Origin: Vibrio pomeroyi
GTDB taxonomy: Bacteria > Pseudomonadota > Gammaproteobacteria > Enterobacterales > Vibrionaceae
NCBI GenBank assembly: GCA_041879425.1
Contig: CP090854.1
Coordinates: forward strand, 2,232,001-2,296,000
Reading direction: 5' to 3'
Length of the DNA stretch: 64,000 nt
The translations under genes were made by a program, and so were the position numbers. The notes under the pieces were generated by a model, which saw nothing but the letters and a program-made list of their open reading frames with translations, made no database searches and had not been told where the DNA came from. This document shows positions 1 to 8,222 of the stretch, piece by piece; positions within the stretch are counted from its first letter, which is position 1, and every line of letters begins with the position of its first letter.

Positions 1-79
1 ATGAAGTTGAAGTTTCTGCATAATTTGTAGAACTTGAGCGCTTCTAATTGTTAGCGCTCTGTCGCTGATAGCCAAAACG
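1..79. other. gene-free left edge, possible 3' end of an upstream gene
   Basis: No gene can be called in this edge. Two plus-strand frames close here, with stops at 21-23 and 28-30. The first would end a protein in EVEVSA, so an upstream rightward gene probably stops here just before the terminator at 80-116. Which frame is real cannot be decided from so few codons. Confidence 0.25.
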
Positions 80-116
80 AAAAATGCCCTGAAGCTCATT
101 ACTTCAGGGCATTTTT
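80..116. terminator. bidirectional intrinsic terminator
   Basis: A 14-bp perfect stem (AAAATGCCCTGAAG against its complement, loop 95-101) is flanked by A and T runs. It can therefore end transcripts from both sides: the diguanylate cyclase gene on the minus strand and whatever enters from the left edge. Confidence 0.85.
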
Positions 117-148
117 AATTACAAAGCTGTGTTACTTACTAACAAGAT

Positions 149-1399
149 CTAAAGCGCGACCACATCGCCACACACGCGATTCTTGCCAGCCGCTTTTGCA
201 CGATAAAGGGATTGGTCAGTCACGTTCACAAGTGCATCGATAGAAACCGTTCCTTCACAAGCTCGACTATCACTCACACCGATACTCACACTCACATTAA
301 AGCGAACGTGCTCATCAATCTTAAATTCGGTTTGATTAAACTGCTCTCGGATCTGATCAGAGACTTGACGCGAAACCTGAGGCGACGCATTTGGGATAAA
401 TACGATGAACTCTTCACCGCCCCATCGACCTGCAACACCGCCCACAGCCTCAACATTACGCTTGGTAATATCAGCCAATGCGCAAATCACCTCATCCCCG
501 ACCATATGCCCGTAGGTATCATTGATCGATTTAAAGTCATCGATATCAAGCAGCATACACACGAGATGAGTCTCAGAGACAAGGTGTTCTCTCAGCCACT
601 CATAAATCGCCCTACGGTTAAGCAAATCCGTCATTTCATCGTAATTCGCTTGGTGAACCAGTTGCCTTTCTAGCATCACCTTCTGAGTCACGTCTTCGAG
701 CACAACCTGAACCGCAGGCTGGCCTTTCCAAGTGATCGCATTATCGTAGATATTGAAGAAGCGATGAACACCATCTAAACCTATATTCTCGACCACATTG
801 CTCATGCCTGAAGGCTCACCCGAAATCACCGATTGATAGCGTTGATAGATGCTTTCGACATTTTGCTTCGGCACCAAGTCGAGGATAGAGTCTAGCTTCA
901 AGGCTTGCTCAATCGACTCTCCGCCCTGAAGTTTCACCCAAGATTGATTGACCATTAACGGCTTAAAATCTCGATGAACTAAAATGCCTTGACCGGATTG
1001 CATGATCATATCGTGGTACATTTTATCTTGCTCGCGCACCACGTTTTGTAACTGAATCGCAGGAGAAAGATCGATAACCGTCACTTGCAGTGCTGGCCTA
1101 CCTTGCCATTCAGTCACATGGTCGATAGAGAACACAGTGAACTCTCTACCATTGCAATCAACATTGGTATAGGTATGCCCTTTCGGGTCGCGTTGACCGC
1201 TGACGGTTTCAAGGTAGTTTTGGTAAGCAAGAACATGAAACTCTGCTGGAATGAGGTCCAGAAAGCTATCTATATTGGAAAGTAGTTCTTCGGGTGATTG
1301 GTATCCATAGATGCGAGCATAATTAGCGTCAACACTAACCACATTCATATCTTGAATAGTTATTACACCGTACGTGGATTCGAAATTTATTGAAGACAT
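149..1399 (-). CDS. PAS-PAS-GGDEF diguanylate cyclase
   Basis: Predicted to make cyclic di-GMP from two GTP under control of two PAS sensor domains. Residues about 1-115 and 130-235 look like two PAS modules (each ends in a WxGxPAxQV-type strand and linker). A GGDEF domain follows from about 250. The active-site signature RWGGEEF is intact (GGEEF about residues 327-331), as is the upstream FKSINDTYGHMVGD metal/nucleotide segment. The RxxD inhibitory site normally five residues before GGEEF is absent (AVGG there), so product inhibition is not expected. No membrane segment or signal peptide: cytosolic. The frame is open 27 codons further upstream, but the Met at 1399 follows GGAG at 6-nt spacing, so 416 aa is preferred. 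Monocistronic. The sensed signal is unknown. Confidence 0.9.
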   Translation of the reverse strand: MSSINFESTYGVITIQDMNVVSVDANYARIYGYQSPEELLSNIDSFLDLIPAEFHVLAYQNYLETVSGQRDPKGHTYTNVDCNGREFTVFSIDHVTEWQGRPALQVTVIDLSPAIQLQNVVREQDKMYHDMIMQSGQGILVHRDFKPLMVNQSWVKLQGGESIEQALKLDSILDLVPKQNVESIYQRYQSVISGEPSGMSNVVENIGLDGVHRFFNIYDNAITWKGQPAVQVVLEDVTQKVMLERQLVHQANYDEMTDLLNRRAIYEWLREHLVSETHLVCMLLDIDDFKSINDTYGHMVGDEVICALADITKRNVEAVGGVAGRWGGEEFIVFIPNASPQVSRQVSDQIREQFNQTEFKIDEHVRFNVSVSIGVSDSRACEGTVSIDALVNVTDQSLYRAKAAGKNRVCGDVVAL

Positions 1400-1678
1400 T
1401 GCCAACTCCGCATTATAGCTATACTTCACGAACTGGAGCATAACAACACATCCTGCCAACGCTTCCACACAATCTATCACGCGCTAGGGACATTAATATA
1501 CCATCTAGTATATCGTACTGTTGCGGCCTTCTCTACAACTCAATCGCTAACACGAGTTAGTAAAAGTAGACAAGCATCTCAATCCCATTATTCGCGTCAA
1601 AAAACAGAAATAGATAAGCTATACCAATGTAACTATTATCTTTTTCTATTTTTGGGTTAAATCTGATCTAAGAACCCG
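1400..1678. other. intergenic stretch without gene
   Basis: This is the left part of a 367-bp gap holding the promoter of the diguanylate cyclase. I see no convincing gene, hairpin or operator. The right part of the gap is the tandem repeat at 1679-1777. Confidence 0.4.
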
Positions 1679-1777
1679 CTCACTACCACTTCAAATCCTG
1701 TTCGCTATTCTTTTAAACCTGCGCACTATTCTTTTAAATCTACGAGCTATTCTTTAAACCTACGAGCTATTCATTCC
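1679..1777. repeat. imperfect 20-21 bp tandem repeat, about five copies
   Basis: Units start near 1679, 1700, 1721, 1742 and 1762 and share a core like ACTATTCTTTTAAA. The two central units are nearly identical and the outer ones are degenerate. The last unit runs into the 3' end of the LysR gene, whose stop codon is at 1767-1769. The array therefore supplies that gene's final codons. Confidence 0.8.
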
Positions 1778-2651
1778 AATCAGAGAAATAGGAAACTAAG
1801 AAGTCGATAGCTAACCGTGCTCTCTGCGGAAGAAAACGACGGTTCTGATAAACAATCCAGCTGCTTGTGCCCGCTCCCCAATACTCTTCTAACACAGGGA
1901 CGAGTTTTCCATTGCTAAGGCCACCATTGAAGCTGCTTTTAGGAAGATAAACGATGCCAAGCCCCTCTTCGCAAGCTTTCAGTACCGCGCTTGAATTGTT
2001 GCTTCTCCAACGGCCATGAACTCTGACTGCAGTTAGCGGTTTTCCATCTTTCTCGAATAACCATTGGTCACTGTTGGCGATAATACAGCTGTGCAGTTTG
2101 AGTTGGTCTGGGTTCGTTGGCGCACCAAACTCAGCAATGTAATCTTTGCTTGCTGCCGCTGCCATCGGGCGATCAACCAGCTTTCTTGCCACCAGTCCTG
2201 AATCGTCTAATCGACCATAACGAATCGCGAAGTCGATACCATCCTCGATGAAGTTAACCATCTTGGTGTTGAAGTTCATTTCAATAGTCAGATCAGGGTG
2301 ATCTTTAGCAAATTCCATCAGTGCTGCCGCGACATGGTTTTCTGCAAATGCGCCCGCAGCACTAACACGTAAAGTACCGCTAAGCTGAGTTTGCTGAGAC
2401 GTAACTTGTTCATTCGCTTGTTGCAGCCCAATCACCAAGTCTTTGCACTGTTGGTAATAAGTGTGACCAGATTCAGTCAGGCTAACCATACGTGTTGAAC
2501 GCGCAAGCAGAGCCACCCCAACTCTCTCTTCTAACCTTGAAACTTGTCGACTCACATGGCTGGTACTGCAACCTAACTGCTTGGCGGCCGCTGAAAAGCC
2601 GTGGCATTCGGCGACCGCAACAAATTCATTAATCCCTTCAAAGCTATCCAT
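1767..2651 (-). CDS. LysR-family transcriptional regulator
   Basis: A 294-aa protein with the normal LysR layout. An N-terminal winged helix (FVAVAECHGFSAAAKQLGCS, then the recognition helix THVSRQVSRLEERVG) is followed by a substrate-binding-like effector domain from about residue 90. The sequence style (RVSAAGAFAENHVAAAL, DFAIRYGRLDDSGLVARKL) is that of the CrgA/YhjC-type subgroup found beside small oxidoreductases and stress proteins. It is divergent from the DJ-1/PfpI gene at 2866, the classic arrangement in which a LysR protein controls its neighbour. The effector is unknown. The 3' end is formed by a minisatellite, so the C-terminal residues may vary between strains. Confidence 0.9.
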   Translation of the reverse strand: MDSFEGINEFVAVAECHGFSAAAKQLGCSTSHVSRQVSRLEERVGVALLARSTRMVSLTESGHTYYQQCKDLVIGLQQANEQVTSQQTQLSGTLRVSAAGAFAENHVAAALMEFAKDHPDLTIEMNFNTKMVNFIEDGIDFAIRYGRLDDSGLVARKLVDRPMAAAASKDYIAEFGAPTNPDQLKLHSCIIANSDQWLFEKDGKPLTAVRVHGRWRSNNSSAVLKACEEGLGIVYLPKSSFNGGLSNGKLVPVLEEYWGAGTSSWIVYQNRRFLPQRARLAIDFLVSYFSDWNE

Positions 2652-2780
2652 ACTTAGTCTACTCGCATTTTATCTTTGCTATATAGCAACAATGTTTTGC
2701 CTGTTTCGCATATTATCACCTAATTGGTTTGGAACTAGTATTAGATACAACAAGACGGCGATAGCTAAGTAACAGCGCGA

Positions 2781-2840
2781 TACCTAGCGCCTAACGAAAA
2801 GCATCAGCGCTTAACGAAAAGCGTCAGCACCTAAATAAAA
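2781..2840. repeat. 20-bp tandem repeat, three copies
   Basis: Three consecutive 20-bp units (2781-2800, 2801-2820, 2821-2840) share the pattern AGCGCYTAACGAAAA; the third is degenerate. The array sits in the LysR/DJ-1 divergent control region and ends 25 bp before the DJ-1 start codon, so copy number could alter the 5' leader. Confidence 0.75.
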
Positions 2841-2865
2841 AAACAGCAGCTCAAAGGGACGAATC

Positions 2866-3537
2866 ATGAAAAAAATACTAATTCCAGTAACTAACCACGC
2901 AACACTTGGCGATACAGACCAAGCGAACGGTACTTACGCTCCAGAACTTACCCACGCTCTGAAAGAGATCATGGCTGCTGGATATGAATACGACATCGCT
3001 TCTATCAATGGTGGCAAAGCCCCGCTCTACGGAACGGATATTGAGGGAGATACAGTTAACGCTGATATCTTGGCGGATGATAATTTCCAAAACCGCATTA
3101 ACAACACGATTCCAGTAAGCCAAATCAATGCAGAAAGCTACGACGCTATCTTCTACCCAGGTGGTTTTGGTCTGCTTTCAGACTTAGCAACCAACGAACA
3201 ATTCGCTAGCATCGCAGCAAAGCATTATGAAGATGGTGGTATTGTCGCGGCAGTATGTCACGGCCCTGCAGCCCTACTTCCTATTGTACTGAGCAACGGC
3301 GAGAAGCTACTAAGCTCTAAATCGGTGACTGGCTTTACACGTGAAGAAGAGATCGACTTTGGCACCATCAACGACATTCCATTCCTACTGGAAGAGTCGC
3401 TTGCTCGTGGCGCAGCACGTTTCAACAAGGTTCAACCTTGGCAAGAGCTTGTGATTGTTGATGAGCGAGTCATTACAGGCCAGAACCCAACCAGCGCACA
3501 CGCAGTGGGTGTCGCCATTGTTGAGCAGCTTTCTTAG
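2866..3537 (+). CDS. DJ-1/PfpI (type 1 glutamine amidotransferase-like) protein
   Basis: A 223-aa cytosolic protein of the DJ-1/PfpI superfamily, in the larger Hsp31-like group. The nucleophile elbow AAVCHGPAALL gives Cys131-His132, and an acidic partner is likely Glu27 in YAPEL. The segment DAIFYPGGFGLLSDL is the oxyanion-side strand-loop. Members act as glyoxalase-III/deglycase-like or chaperone-like stress proteins against reactive carbonyls; the exact activity here is inferred only. An AGGGA ribosome site precedes the start. It is divergent from a LysR regulator that probably controls it, and ends before a bidirectional terminator. Confidence 0.88.
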   Translation: MKKILIPVTNHATLGDTDQANGTYAPELTHALKEIMAAGYEYDIASINGGKAPLYGTDIEGDTVNADILADDNFQNRINNTIPVSQINAESYDAIFYPGGFGLLSDLATNEQFASIAAKHYEDGGIVAAVCHGPAALLPIVLSNGEKLLSSKSVTGFTREEEIDFGTINDIPFLLEESLARGAARFNKVQPWQELVIVDERVITGQNPTSAHAVGVAIVEQLS

Positions 3538-3593
3538 TCGAATCGCTGTCTTGATTAAGTCACTGGCGCTAACTAAATAAGCGCGGTGAAACG

Positions 3594-3644
3594 AAAAAGA
3601 GCATACTTCCTACTCAATATTCTTGAGAGAAGTATGCTCTTTTC
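3594..3644. terminator. bidirectional terminator between DJ-1 gene and PLP enzyme gene
   Basis: A long perfect stem, AAAGAGCATACTTC with its complement ending in CTCTTTT, encloses a loop of about 18 nt. A and T runs flank both sides. It serves the two convergent genes at 2866-3537 and 3693-4928. Confidence 0.85.
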
Positions 3645-3692
3645 TAATTCTGTCGCTATTAAGTGCTAGTGCCTTATTGCTTATTACTTCTG

Positions 3693-4928
3693 CTAGTCGC
3701 TTCGCAAGATCCCTTCAAGCACATTGAACAGCAAGTCGATCTCTTCAATCGAGTTGTAATGCATACAACCAATACGCACCACGCCCTGCTCTTCTACACC
3801 CAACTGCTTCACCAAACCTAGCGCGTAGAAGTGTCCGTTCCACACACAGATATTGTGCTCACCTAACTTCTTAGCGATGAACTCTGGCGAGTGATTATCA
3901 AAGGTGATGGCGAACGTTGGCGTTCTCAAGTTCGAATCAAACTCTGTTTTACCATAAAGCTTCGCCCCTTCCAGATCGCCCAAGCGTTTTAGGAAGTACT
4001 CGCTCAACTGGCTTTCATGCTTGTTATAAAGCGCGTAGCTTTGCTCTAAACGAGAACGCAGTGAATCTGTTGGTTCACCAAACTGTGCCAAGTAATCCAC
4101 CGCCGCAATCACACCCGCTAGGCCTTCGAAACTTTGTGTTCCTGTTTCAAATCGGCCTGGGCCAATGTTAGTGGCAGGCTCTACCTTGTATGGCTTTAAC
4201 GTATGCAGCCATTGAGGTGCAATGTAAGCAATACCCACATGCGGGCCGAAGAACTTATAAGCTGAGCACGCTAAGAAATCACAATTCAGTTGTTGAACAT
4301 CGATCAAGTGATGAGGAGCATAATGCACAGCATCAACATAAACCTGCGCACCGTGCTGATGTGCAAGCTCAATAACTTTCGCCATATCAACAATCGAGCC
4401 AGTGGTATTCGAAGCAAACGTCACAGCAACAAGCTTGGTCTTCTCATTTAACAGAGACTCAAAGTGCGCCATGTCTAGGCTGCAATCCGACTCGTCTACA
4501 CGAACTTGGCGAACAATCGCGCCTTTGTCGTCTGCGGCTTGCTGCCAGCTTGATACATTTGAGTAATGGTCTAACGCAGTGACGATAACTTCATCGCCCT
4601 CTTTCCAATCGCGGCTGATCGCTCGGCTAAGTTGGAAGGTCAGAGATGTCATGTTCGCACCGAACACAACGTTGCCAGAAGACTCAGCATTGAGTAGCGC
4701 TTGTGCCGCTTCTCTCGCTTGCTGCATTAAGCTTGTAGTCTTTTGGCTAGAAAAGTAATGACCGCCTAGGTTTGAATTAAAGTGCCCGAGGTATTCCGTC
4801 ATGGATGCTAAAACATTTTCAGGAACCTGAGAGCCACCCGGCCCATCAAAAAAGGTCACCGGCTTGCCGTTATGGTACTGGCCTAGCGCGCTAAACTGCT
4901 GGCGCACATCATTAAGAGTGAAGGACAT
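3693..4928 (-). CDS. PLP-dependent class V aminotransferase-fold enzyme, VC1184 subfamily (cysteine desulfurase-like)
   Basis: 411 aa, fold-type I. The Schiff-base lysine is Lys225 in SAYKFFGPH, with Asp199 (VDAVH) for the pyridine nitrogen and His121 (LDHYSN) stacking on the cofactor. It belongs to the group annotated cysteine desulfurase-like after V. cholerae VC1184. However, the place where SufS-type enzymes carry the persulfide cysteine (RxGHHCA) reads VWNGHFYA here (362-369), so sulfur transfer by the standard mechanism is unlikely. A lyase or aminotransferase-like reaction on an amino acid is more plausible. The Met at 4928 is chosen over one at 4937 because AAGGA lies 8 nt upstream. 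It overlaps the end of the dioxygenase gene by 17 bp, so the two are translationally coupled and probably share a pathway. Confidence 0.85.
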   Translation of the reverse strand: MSFTLNDVRQQFSALGQYHNGKPVTFFDGPGGSQVPENVLASMTEYLGHFNSNLGGHYFSSQKTTSLMQQAREAAQALLNAESSGNVVFGANMTSLTFQLSRAISRDWKEGDEVIVTALDHYSNVSSWQQAADDKGAIVRQVRVDESDCSLDMAHFESLLNEKTKLVAVTFASNTTGSIVDMAKVIELAHQHGAQVYVDAVHYAPHHLIDVQQLNCDFLACSAYKFFGPHVGIAYIAPQWLHTLKPYKVEPATNIGPGRFETGTQSFEGLAGVIAAVDYLAQFGEPTDSLRSRLEQSYALYNKHESQLSEYFLKRLGDLEGAKLYGKTEFDSNLRTPTFAITFDNHSPEFIAKKLGEHNICVWNGHFYALGLVKQLGVEEQGVVRIGCMHYNSIEEIDLLFNVLEGILRSD

Positions 4929-5568
4929 TGCGCGCATCCTTAGCCGTTAGAACAAACACATCCATATAGCCCATCTCATCGTGGTCTATGGTACGAATCG
5001 GCTGTGCGTTGTGCCAAAGCTTGCTGTCGGCCAGCATTGCGACTTCACCATCTTCAAGCACTTTTCTAAAGAATGGCGCTTCATGTGAATCTTGGTACAG
5101 CATGATCTCGCCACCTACAATGTTATGACGGTTAACACCAATTAAAGCGATGTGGTCGAAGCCATCTTGGTGAACACCTTCTGGTGCAACCTGCGTTTCT
5201 TCAAAAATGGCAGCGATGCGGATTTGGTGGATTTCGATTTCTTGTCCGTCTTCAAGCCCATTGGTTTCAATAAACAGCTCACACATCTCTTGCATGCCTT
5301 CGCTGCTTAAGATTGGTGCTTCAATTGGCTCGAATTGGCGAACAACGTCACCTTGAAAGTGATTAATGTCTTCAGACTGAACAAAGTTATGTTTGTCTAG
5401 CTCTACGACTTGTCCATTACTGAATTGAACCACCGAGTACCTTCTCAATCGAAACTGACCATCCGCATGCTCTGTGCTTGGAAGCTTAGAGAATGACGGT
5501 GACAACTCCTCAACTGCGTGGTTACTGAGGTGGGTAATATGTAGGGTATTTTCGTGAGCATGTAACAT
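4912..5568 (-). CDS. 2OG-Fe(II) dioxygenase, free amino acid hydroxylase-type (PF10014-like)
   Basis: 218 aa (219 if the preceding ATG is used). The iron facial triad is visible: His134 and Asp136 in GVHQDGFD and a distal His187 in WHNAQPIRTID, with Arg193 placed for 2-oxoglutarate (numbering from the first ATG). The core NRHNIVGGEIMLY is typical of the family that includes bacterial L-isoleucine 4-hydroxylase, which acts on free amino acids. No signal peptide: cytosolic. Two adjacent ATG codons exist; AAGGAG is 6 nt before the second, which is preferred. First gene of an overlapping pair with the PLP enzyme, suggesting hydroxylation of an amino acid followed by PLP-dependent chemistry on the product. 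The substrate is unknown. Confidence 0.82.
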   Translation of the reverse strand: MLHAHENTLHITHLSNHAVEELSPSFSKLPSTEHADGQFRLRRYSVVQFSNGQVVELDKHNFVQSEDINHFQGDVVRQFEPIEAPILSSEGMQEMCELFIETNGLEDGQEIEIHQIRIAAIFEETQVAPEGVHQDGFDHIALIGVNRHNIVGGEIMLYQDSHEAPFFRKVLEDGEVAMLADSKLWHNAQPIRTIDHDEMGYMDVFVLTAKDARNVLHS

Positions 5569-6181
5569 CATCGACTCCTTAATGATTGTTAATTAACTTT
5601 CGATATTTAACGTTTTGTTTACATAAAGGATACTTGAAGATCTTGCCAAATCAACATTAAACAATCATTTATCCCGTCAGATTTAATAATTCAGATACTA
5701 AATCTAATCTGAAATTCAAAAGCAGTGTATAACACCAGAATAAAAGATGACCAACTCTTAAAACTAGCACACTCCACTAGCTAGTTATAAATCCCTACAA
5801 ATTTAAATTTAACGATATTATTAACTGACAAGTAATGTTTCATATTGTGTCAGCCCTTTCGCTTCAGTACGCCAGCCTCCTTGCATGAGTTCAGGCATTA
5901 CGCTCGTCATTATTCATTTCTATGTTTTTGCACAGCGAAATACGACCTACCTATCAATTGCCAAGCTATTGATTATTTACACAACAAACTGAAATTGGTT
6001 AATTTATGAATACGCCAGAATCCACACGCCTTTGCTTGCGCGTCTGGAACAGGTCGAGTTCGGGGGGAACTCGGCCGCCCCAAATGGCTTCGTCCACTTT
6101 TTCATAAGAAAAATTTTGCTAGACAAGCCTTATCGTTGTCCTACAACGGTTTATTCAGAAATCAACACCCTTTAAATTCAA
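5569..6181. other. gene-free stretch at the left edge of the accessory region
   Basis: About 610 bp without a credible gene. The part next to 5568 holds the AT-rich promoter of the dioxygenase pair. Further right are two short perfect hairpins, a 7-bp stem with a G5 loop (6055-6073) and a 6-bp stem with a 3-nt loop (6134-6148). Neither has a T run. No integrase, direct repeat or tRNA end was recognised. This probably contains the junction between conserved backbone and the insert carrying 6182-9776. Confidence 0.4.
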
Positions 6182-6460
6182 TTACTTAGATAGATCAACA
6201 TAGTATTTCTGACAATCATCCCAATACTCGAGCCCTTCCAATATTCCTTCGTGAAAATATTCACGAGCAACAAAAACTGTATTGGTAACCTCGTTTCCAT
6301 ATCTGGTGGTCCCTAATCCGGTCCGCAGATTTATACTGGTCATAAAGGCATGCTGAGTTGGATCAGTCAAAGATAAGATAAGCAATGAGCCTTTGCACAG
6401 CACTTCGACTTCATAGCGCTGTGTTCTGTCGGTGAGACTTTCAATGAGGGTGGTAAACAT
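6182..6460 (-). CDS. hypothetical protein, 92 aa
   Basis: Not recognised. The 92-residue product is soluble-looking and mildly acidic, with a short central segment rich in beta-branched residues. No signal peptide, membrane helix or cysteine motif. AGGAAG sits about 5-7 nt before the ATG, which supports real translation. It is isolated, flanked by gene-free DNA and opposite in direction to the two-gene module. A GNRA-loop hairpin with a T5 run (6496-6534) lies only 35 nt upstream of the start, probably inside its leader. It is part of the accessory segment between the dioxygenase and trxB. The family is unknown. Confidence 0.55.
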   Translation of the reverse strand: MFTTLIESLTDRTQRYEVEVLCKGSLLILSLTDPTQHAFMTSINLRTGLGTTRYGNEVTNTVFVAREYFHEGILEGLEYWDDCQKYYVDLSK

Positions 6461-6495
6461 AGTTTCTTCCTATAAGTTTGTCGCCCAACGGGAAG

Positions 6496-6534
6496 AAAAA
6501 CGCCACTCAACTCCCGAAAGGGAACTGAGTGGCG
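6496..6534 (-). terminator. stem-loop with T run in the leader of the 92-aa gene
   Basis: A 9-bp outer stem (CGCCACTCA, 6501-6509, with 6526-6534) surrounds a 2x2 internal loop. Inside is a 4-bp stem closed by a GAAA tetraloop (6516-6519). Read on the minus strand it is followed by TTTTT (6500-6496), so it looks like an intrinsic terminator for leftward RNA. No leftward gene lies to its right, so it would end a small RNA or act as a leader attenuator for the gene at 6182-6460. Confidence 0.55.
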
Positions 6535-7020
6535 GGTTTTGCAGTTCGAATTATCAATTTAAAACAATTGTGACGACTTTTCAACTTAGCGGAAATCACA
6601 TTAATTACTTTAAAAGTAAACAATCTAGGTCAATGAATTCCAGTAAGAGTAACACCCACTAAGTTGGTTACTACATAAGACTATGTGAATGAACAATACT
6701 TCTTATAGGAACTGTGTTGCTTTACTGATTCGGGGGATATATGGAAACTCGTGTCTGCCCTTAAATGCATTTGACCTTTGACTAATTCAGGTCCAATTCA
6801 TGGAGTTTTGCCTTACTAACGTTATCCATTCTTCTAAGACTGTTAGTTGTAAATCCTGGAGTTTTATCACTGGGGGGGGAATTCAACATAACTACAACGC
6901 TCCTCCTAACTTCTTCCTCTATTTAAAATAAATCATGGATTCATATGAAACAATTTTTCCTCAGACTAATTGTTCGGTATAGTTATCGAAAAATAAAAAC
7001 CACAAATTTAGTGAGTCAAT
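6535..7020. other. gene-free stretch upstream of the two-gene module
   Basis: Nearly 490 bp of AT-rich DNA with no open frame worth calling on either strand and no clear repeat. It must contain the promoter of the module at 7021. An AT-rich -10-like region lies in the last 60 bp, but I cannot define a promoter with confidence. Confidence 0.35.
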
Positions 7021-8220
7021 ATGCAAACTTGCATCAACTGCAACCTAGAGTTCTCCCAACAAGAAAGTGAATGCCCTGGATGTCAAAAACAGGCAGATCC
7101 CCAGTTAAATGAGATTGTCCGAAGTGGTGGCATTCTTGCTCTTCATGCAAAAACGGTTCAGTTAAACAAAGGTGAAAACAAAGCAAGTATTGAACAAGTT
7201 ATTGGCCGAAACTGGCCTATTGAAGCGGATAGTGTGTCATACAATTTTATTGAAAATGTTGAGCTCAAATTTAAGAGAAAGAACAAATTCCACAGTTCTT
7301 ATGATGAAAACTCAACATTTGTTACTGATCCATTGATGAAGTATGCAAAGTCAAACGCTTCGTTAGAAAGCTTTGATGACTTAGTTAACGCCTTGACTGC
7401 ATCGCTTAAAAACGAACTTTTCGAAGTCTTAGGTAGTGCTAAGAGCTCATCAATTGTGTTCACTCATTACAAATCCATATTGGGTGAAGCATCCCTGAAC
7501 CTTGGTCGTTTGTTAATTGTGATGGTTGATAAAAAGAGTGGTTTTGACTTTACCGATGATGACAAACTTCTACCTAAAGAGGCTGAACACATCAATTTAA
7601 GTGCAATGAAGCAAGCAGTAATGATCGACTTGCAAGTTTTCCACGATAGCTTCCCTACCAAAGAGAACAAGCCTTACTTGAAATTTATCCGTGGAAACTC
7701 TTCTGCCGAGTACTTTCGTAAAGCGTTCGGTTGCGTTGAAAAAATAGATAACGGTGACTCTTTAGACAATCTTTATTCGGCTATTGAAGAGTATGCGGTA
7801 GAATATAAGCTTGACAGTGCGTTTGAGTCTAAAGCATATGAGTCGCTGGATGTAATGCTAGATGATTTACTTAATGACAAATCTCGCTCTTCATTTTCTT
7901 TAGAGGAAGCAGGTACTGCGATAGAGTCTTCATCTCCAACCTCATCCCAACTCAAGGGCACGTTCGTTACGTTTGTTAACGAGAAAGAAATACCTATAAA
8001 CCATTTTATAGAGCCAACTAAGAACCAAATTGAACGACAGCGTTGGTTTGACTTTTCAGATAGTAGCTCAGGGATAATTGCAAAAGCTTTACGACCTCAG
8101 ATCGGTGAACCGCATTCAGGTGAAGCAATCGAGTTTGATGAAGCAGAAGGTCGAATCTCTTGGCGAATAACCGATCCATCGCTTAAAGACAGAATAATAT
8201 CTATGATGAAGAAAGATTAA
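7021..8220 (+). CDS. zinc-ribbon nucleoid-associated protein, NdpA/YejK (NA37)-like
   Basis: 399 aa. The N-terminus is a four-cysteine ribbon (C4-x2-C7-x10-C18-x2-C21, ending CPGC). The rest follows the order of motifs in E. coli YejK/NdpA (PF04245): a segment ending in FTHYKSILG...LLIVMV, an EHINLSAMKQAVMIDLQ strand-helix, YLKFIRGNSSAEYFRKAFG (YejK has YLTFLKGR...FFMDFLG), and a C-terminal GRISWRITDPSLKDRI. YejK-type proteins bind nucleoid DNA. The added zinc ribbon makes this longer than YejK (335 aa). First gene of a module: the next gene starts 2 nt after its stop. More AT-rich than the flanking trxB. Assigned from motif order recalled by eye; a role in genome or phage-DNA surveillance is inference. 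Confidence 0.7.
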   Translation: MQTCINCNLEFSQQESECPGCQKQADPQLNEIVRSGGILALHAKTVQLNKGENKASIEQVIGRNWPIEADSVSYNFIENVELKFKRKNKFHSSYDENSTFVTDPLMKYAKSNASLESFDDLVNALTASLKNELFEVLGSAKSSSIVFTHYKSILGEASLNLGRLLIVMVDKKSGFDFTDDDKLLPKEAEHINLSAMKQAVMIDLQVFHDSFPTKENKPYLKFIRGNSSAEYFRKAFGCVEKIDNGDSLDNLYSAIEEYAVEYKLDSAFESKAYESLDVMLDDLLNDKSRSSFSLEEAGTAIESSSPTSSQLKGTFVTFVNEKEIPINHFIEPTKNQIERQRWFDFSDSSSGIIAKALRPQIGEPHSGEAIEFDEAEGRISWRITDPSLKDRIISMMKKD

Positions 8221-8222
8221 TT

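Noticed and set aside
212..673. 153-codon plus-strand frame opposite the diguanylate cyclase
   Set aside because: Overlaps the GGDEF catalytic codons on the other strand, no ribosome site, no protein-like pattern.
6055..6148. tRNA or attachment-site remnant from the G-rich hairpin and the 6-bp hairpin
   Set aside because: No cloverleaf, T-arm consensus or flanking repeats; two isolated short stems are expected by chance in 600 bp.
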